Below, in pieces: positions 60,178-64,000 of a stretch of DNA of 64,000 bases. The notes beneath the pieces were generated by a model. It saw nothing but the letters and a program-made list of their open reading frames with translations. It ran no database searches and was not told where the DNA came from. A program made the translations under genes and the position numbers. The first letter of the stretch is position 1. Every line of letters begins with the position of its first letter. Location: NCBI GenBank assembly GCA_905220665.1, contig CAJNAR010000167.1, positions 1 through 64,000 on the forward strand, in the 5' to 3' direction. The stretch comes from Albugo candida (taxonomy: Eukaryota > Oomycota > Peronosporomycetes > Albuginales > Albuginaceae).

Positions 60178-62160
60178 TTAGTGCGCTGTATGATCGTTCT
60201 GCAATGTCCAATGCGTTGGCCGTCGTCCTTCTATTCGTAAACTTCGGTCAGCTCGCTGCAGTACTTCCAGCCTGACCTTCCATTCCTGGGCCTCATGCAA
60301 ATCATTCTTGGCCAAGTATTGGAGATCCTCACGATATCGCGAATCTGACGGAAGTAATTTATCCGCACAAGGTCTTACTGTCCAGCCGCATTCGGTTTGC
60401 CATAGATTCCAATATACGTTTCCAGCAAAGATGAGCTCCTCAAGCCAAGAATCAGCGGTTTTTTTGACAGATTTCCGCTTGCGTTTCTGTGTTCACAATA
60501 CTTCCTCGGACACAATCAGCCGTTGTCTTGAATGTGGAGAATATCCCACCCATGCCTTCCTTCTTATCCGGATTGAACTTTAACTCACAGCTCCAGCGAT
60601 TTTTTTGATCTTCAAAGGTCATAACACCCGCAAGTTCAACGGTCCGATCACCCCATAGAAATCCACCGCCGACGATTTGCGGCAATGTGTAGTGAATGAT
60701 CGTACCGTCTTCGAACGTGATACGAATAGGACCTTTCGTCGTTTGTATTAGCGCATTCGACTTCATACTGAAAGTAGCAGCCCAGAGAACGTGACCATCG
60801 ATCGTGAAGTTGGATCCAATCAGTTGGAAATTACTGACGGGAGGATGGTGGCTTGTATGTTCGCATACGACATCGGTGCCGTCATTCAATGTCGTTTGGT
60901 ATGTTTCGCCCAAAATTGGATTAAAAGGTTTGAGCTGTCCTAAACCATGATGAAGGCCGGCAACGGCAAATGCAATCACGTACTTGAACCGTTCCAATGG
61001 ATCAGTTTGCTCTGTTGCTGCTTTGAGTAATGTAGGAGCATAGAGAAAAAGATTAATGATGCGTTCCAAATTGGTACGTGGCTCAAAGATACGAACGGGA
61101 AGCGATAAACTCACAGCGGATTTGCCTTCCAATATCTTCGCACCTGCTGACTTGATGACGTCTTTGAGGACACCACTTTGCTTTCTTGCAACTTGTTTGT
61201 CGATGAGTTTTAGAGCGCCAGTCGGAAGCTTTTCCATACTGTCCAGATATGTTCTTGGATGGAATTCGGCGTTCCGTTTGTGGAATTCTGAAGTTGTCTC
61301 TTCGGCTTTGTCTTCGTCGATATCACACTCCACATCACTATGATCCTTTCTATCGTCGCCAATTGCACTTTCACCATCCTCCAAAAGACCTTCACGGCCA
61401 CATAAAGCGACTTGAGAGACGTACTCATGCCCCAACTCGACAGGTTCCATCTGCCATCCACTAAGCGAAATATTTGCACGAACGATATTCCAGCAACCAG
61501 CTTTGAGCTCGCTCGTGACAGATTTCTCCACTATCGTCACTGTACTTTCTCCGTAGAGATCAGTGCCTTGATTAAAATTGCCGTCACGCTGCTCCAAAGC
61601 AGAGCGTTCTCGACAATGACGAAGTACTAATGCGTCCCGAGGATAGCTGAGCGCCAAAATCCGCCATTGAGAGACAACGAACACCAACAGGGCCAAGAGC
61701 AACGATGGTTAAGCTGAATCGTTTCGTAGGAAGACTATCACCGCCGTGAAAATGCTCAAAGCTGTTCGATGAAAGAGATCCATTCAGATACGATTGATCT
61801 ACCGACAGCCGTGCAATAGATGTGCAAGAGATGTATTGTCATCGAATGTCGCGAGATGTTACGCGAACTGGAAAGTAAGCGTCCCATTCATTGTGAACCA
61901 TGATTAAGAACGCTGCAACTTCGGTTGTGACGGGAAGAACGAATCTGATCCTACCGTAAAATTTTCCAGCCTTCGATACGCCCAATCTTTCAAGCGTTCC
62001 GCTGGTGTTGTTCAAGTTGGACGCTAAATCGTTGAGAGGAAAGAAACACACTCCTTGGCTTTCCGCGACGGAATTAGCAAAAAATGCTTCCAGGAGCTCA
62101 AGGGAGTTCGAAATCTCATTTTCTACAGCTACGAAAGTGTGAATGGCTTTTTGAAACGTG
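60178..62160 (-). pseudogene. START plus oxysterol-binding (ORP) protein gene, disrupted
   Basis: A lipid-transfer type protein. The N-terminal half resembles a START domain: FVAVENEISNSLELLEAF, a HNEWDAYFPVRVTSRDI block, then YPRDALVLRHCRER and ISLSGWQMEPVELGHEYVSQ. The C-terminal half is an ORP sterol/phosphoinositide domain: LKPFNPILGETYQTTLNDG, EHTSHHPPVSNF (the family fingerprint), GDRTVELAGVMTFED and, after a frame change, LPSDSRYREDLQYL and EWKVRLEVLQRADRSLR. The largest open piece is 60452-61702. Lesions are in-frame TGA at 61839-61841, a frame change near 61670-61700 and a one-base change between about 60459 and 60485, near a run of seven T on the plus strand. The last lesion could be a sequencing error in the run. 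Upstream exons may exist beyond 62160. Confidence 0.8.
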
Positions 62161-62260
62161 GGTTTGGATGCTGTGTTGTGATCGGATTAATACTCGCAAG
62201 TTTTGCCGGTGGCCAGGATGGTATTATTGAGGACGATGATGCCATCGATATGTGACACCG

Positions 62261-64000
62261 ATCAACGAACGACCGAACTCCGTCCCCGCGAAGCAACAAA
62301 TTCTTATTGTCCTCATCACAAGCTACAGGTTGAGACGATGACTTAATCTGCTGGAAGTATAAAAAAGCGTAACCTTCTACACGTATTCTTGAAAAGAAAC
62401 ATCAAATCTTGAATATTGAACTAAGACCAGTCATTGTTAGACACTTGGGCATAACGAAGGTAGGACTTTATCCCTAGCCACCGAACATGATCGCGCGGTA
62501 GTAAGGAGTTCTTATGTTCGGTGGACGACCAAGCATCACGACAAAAGTTGAGAAGAAAGGTTTATGCACGGATTGATGTCCCATGATATGTATAGCGGCG
62601 GTTTTGCCGAATTACAATATAATTGCAGACTTAGTCCGATTCAAGGCTCGGTCGAATTACCAAATCAAAGCAACGCTGCATCAAGAACACCACAACATCG
62701 AGCAAATGATTGTGAATAAATCTGTTATATGCTTTGTGTGTCTTTTCGTTTGTTGTCATCGTAATACATTTATCTCTTCTCCTTCGGTATATATGCATGG
62801 AGGGTTAGCATCTCTGCATTCGTTCAAGTGTTATTCTGAGACATGACTGGATTAATTGCATCGCCGGAGATATTGCGAGTAAAGCTCAGATACGTGCGCT
62901 CGATAATCGAAGGGTTCCTAAAAAAGCTTGTACAGCAAATTGCAATATGCATTTCAATGCGTCAAACCGGAATGAATACATGTTGGCAAATCATAAATAG
63001 AGGAAAAAATTATTGCTACAAACAACTTAAAAGGTTATTTCTAGTATTTCGATCATCTTATTGTGATTCAATAATCTCAGGGATTATGTCTTTTTTGCTT
63101 CGTGCTTACATCGACTTTACGCAACTTTGTTCGTGGCAGGTGATGGGTGAAGATTCGGCTATATATGGATATCAGAATTCATGCTTTGGTGCTTTCATCA
63201 AACTTCACGAGACTAGCGGGAATAGAGATTTCTAGGTGCTTATTGAAGCGCGCTTCCTGTAGTGATCGCTTTGTTGACACGTGGTTGCTTTGGTAGAGGA
63301 GAAGTTCGGAAAAAGAAAGTGTGATGTTGATTCATCTAAGTTCTGTCTCAGAGAAGAGAGAAGATTGAAAAAATTCTGTAAGGAAGAGAGTCAAGAACTT
63401 CACCAGTAAGTTCACATCAATGAGGTTGAGAGTGGCTCGGTATCGACCCTTTTGCTGGATGTACGTAGGTCCTCGGTCGCCAGAATATATGGATATATAT
63501 ATTTACGTTTGTATGATGCTCCCGATCCCGGAAGCTTTCCTCTTGATGGGGATTCTTCGACTAAATGGATGAATGAATTTGACAGCAAGCGGATAGAAGC
63601 GTGATCATTGTTACGATTTACTTGTCTCTAGAATTCGCTGAGCGAGCTACGCGTGGATGATCTTCTATGGACGCATAATTTTGGTGAATGACGAGATACT
63701 TCAATGAAGTGCACTGGAAAAAAATATTTATACGAGATTGGGTGACAACGTGAACTGACTGGGAATCTCCCTTACAAAAGTCGCATGTCTCAAACCAAGT
63801 GATAGCCCAAGCGGTCATTTTTTTATGAAATAAAGCTGGCAGTATCATGCGTCTTATGTTTCGCGAGAGCAAATCAACCGTAATCATGACAAAACTGATG
63901 TGATACATAGCAGCATTCCGAATTTGTGATCTGTATGAACAATTTGCTCGCTTTCTCGCGAATAGGAGGATATAAATGAGGCTTGTGTAGCAACGAAAGG
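62261..64000. other. No recognised gene
   Basis: The longest frame, 62843-63235 on the plus strand (130 residues), has no known motif and moderate hydrophobic content. A small perfect inverted repeat, CCACCGAACAT / ATGTTCGGTGG, lies at 62478-62488 and 62513-62523. Nothing else is supported. Confidence 0.4.

Noticed and set aside
38021..62160. Alternative genetic code explaining in-frame stops
   Set aside because: TAA, TAG and TGA all occur in frame, and the genes also have frameshifts and active-site losses.

Overview
The window opens with a telomere of the CCCTAAA/TTTAGGG type and runs inward through a repeat-laden subtelomere. The telomere unit, rare small GT-AG introns (one with a TACTAAAC branch site), an IFT25-like flagellar protein, a protein-only RNase P and the mix of Copia, chromodomain Gypsy, MULE, LINE and tRNA-derived SINE elements suggest an oomycete. 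An obligate parasite such as a white rust (Albugo) would fit the amount of decay. This is inference; no marker here fixes the species.

Layout. 1-334: telomere, canonical then variant repeat. 1300-5776: decayed minus-strand Copia element with both LTRs. 7.7-11.2 kb and 22.9-26.0 kb: two diverged copies of one segment; the first carries a later SINE insertion with an 18-bp target duplication. 12-19 kb: remains of genes, including glyoxalase II and a mitochondrial carrier. 19.9-20.6 kb: a nearly perfect 227-bp-arm inverted repeat. 26330-33371: a MULE DNA transposon split by a LINE that has a 15-bp target duplication. 37.1-37.8 kb: an intact gene for a secreted protein. 38.0-39.3 kb: a tryptophan synthase beta pseudogene ending just before a decayed Gypsy element (39385-44624). 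44.7-51.7 kb: a second, longer LINE copy on the minus strand, followed by a SINE-like remnant and a third LINE fragment. 55.5-62.2 kb: the gene-rich inner end with a PRORP-type RNase P pseudogene, a UXT-like prefoldin gene with one nonsense codon, an IFT25-like gene, a small spliced coiled-coil gene and a START-oxysterol-binding-protein gene broken by a stop and frameshifts.

The main theme is a subtelomeric graveyard. At least six recognisable housekeeping genes are present in broken form, with TAA, TAG and TGA all found in frame, so the stops reflect decay rather than a changed genetic code. Every transposon is also disabled. The two long LINE copies share the same in-frame TGA and several frame changes, so both descend from an already broken source. 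I found no evidence for a new defence, CRISPR or biosynthetic system.
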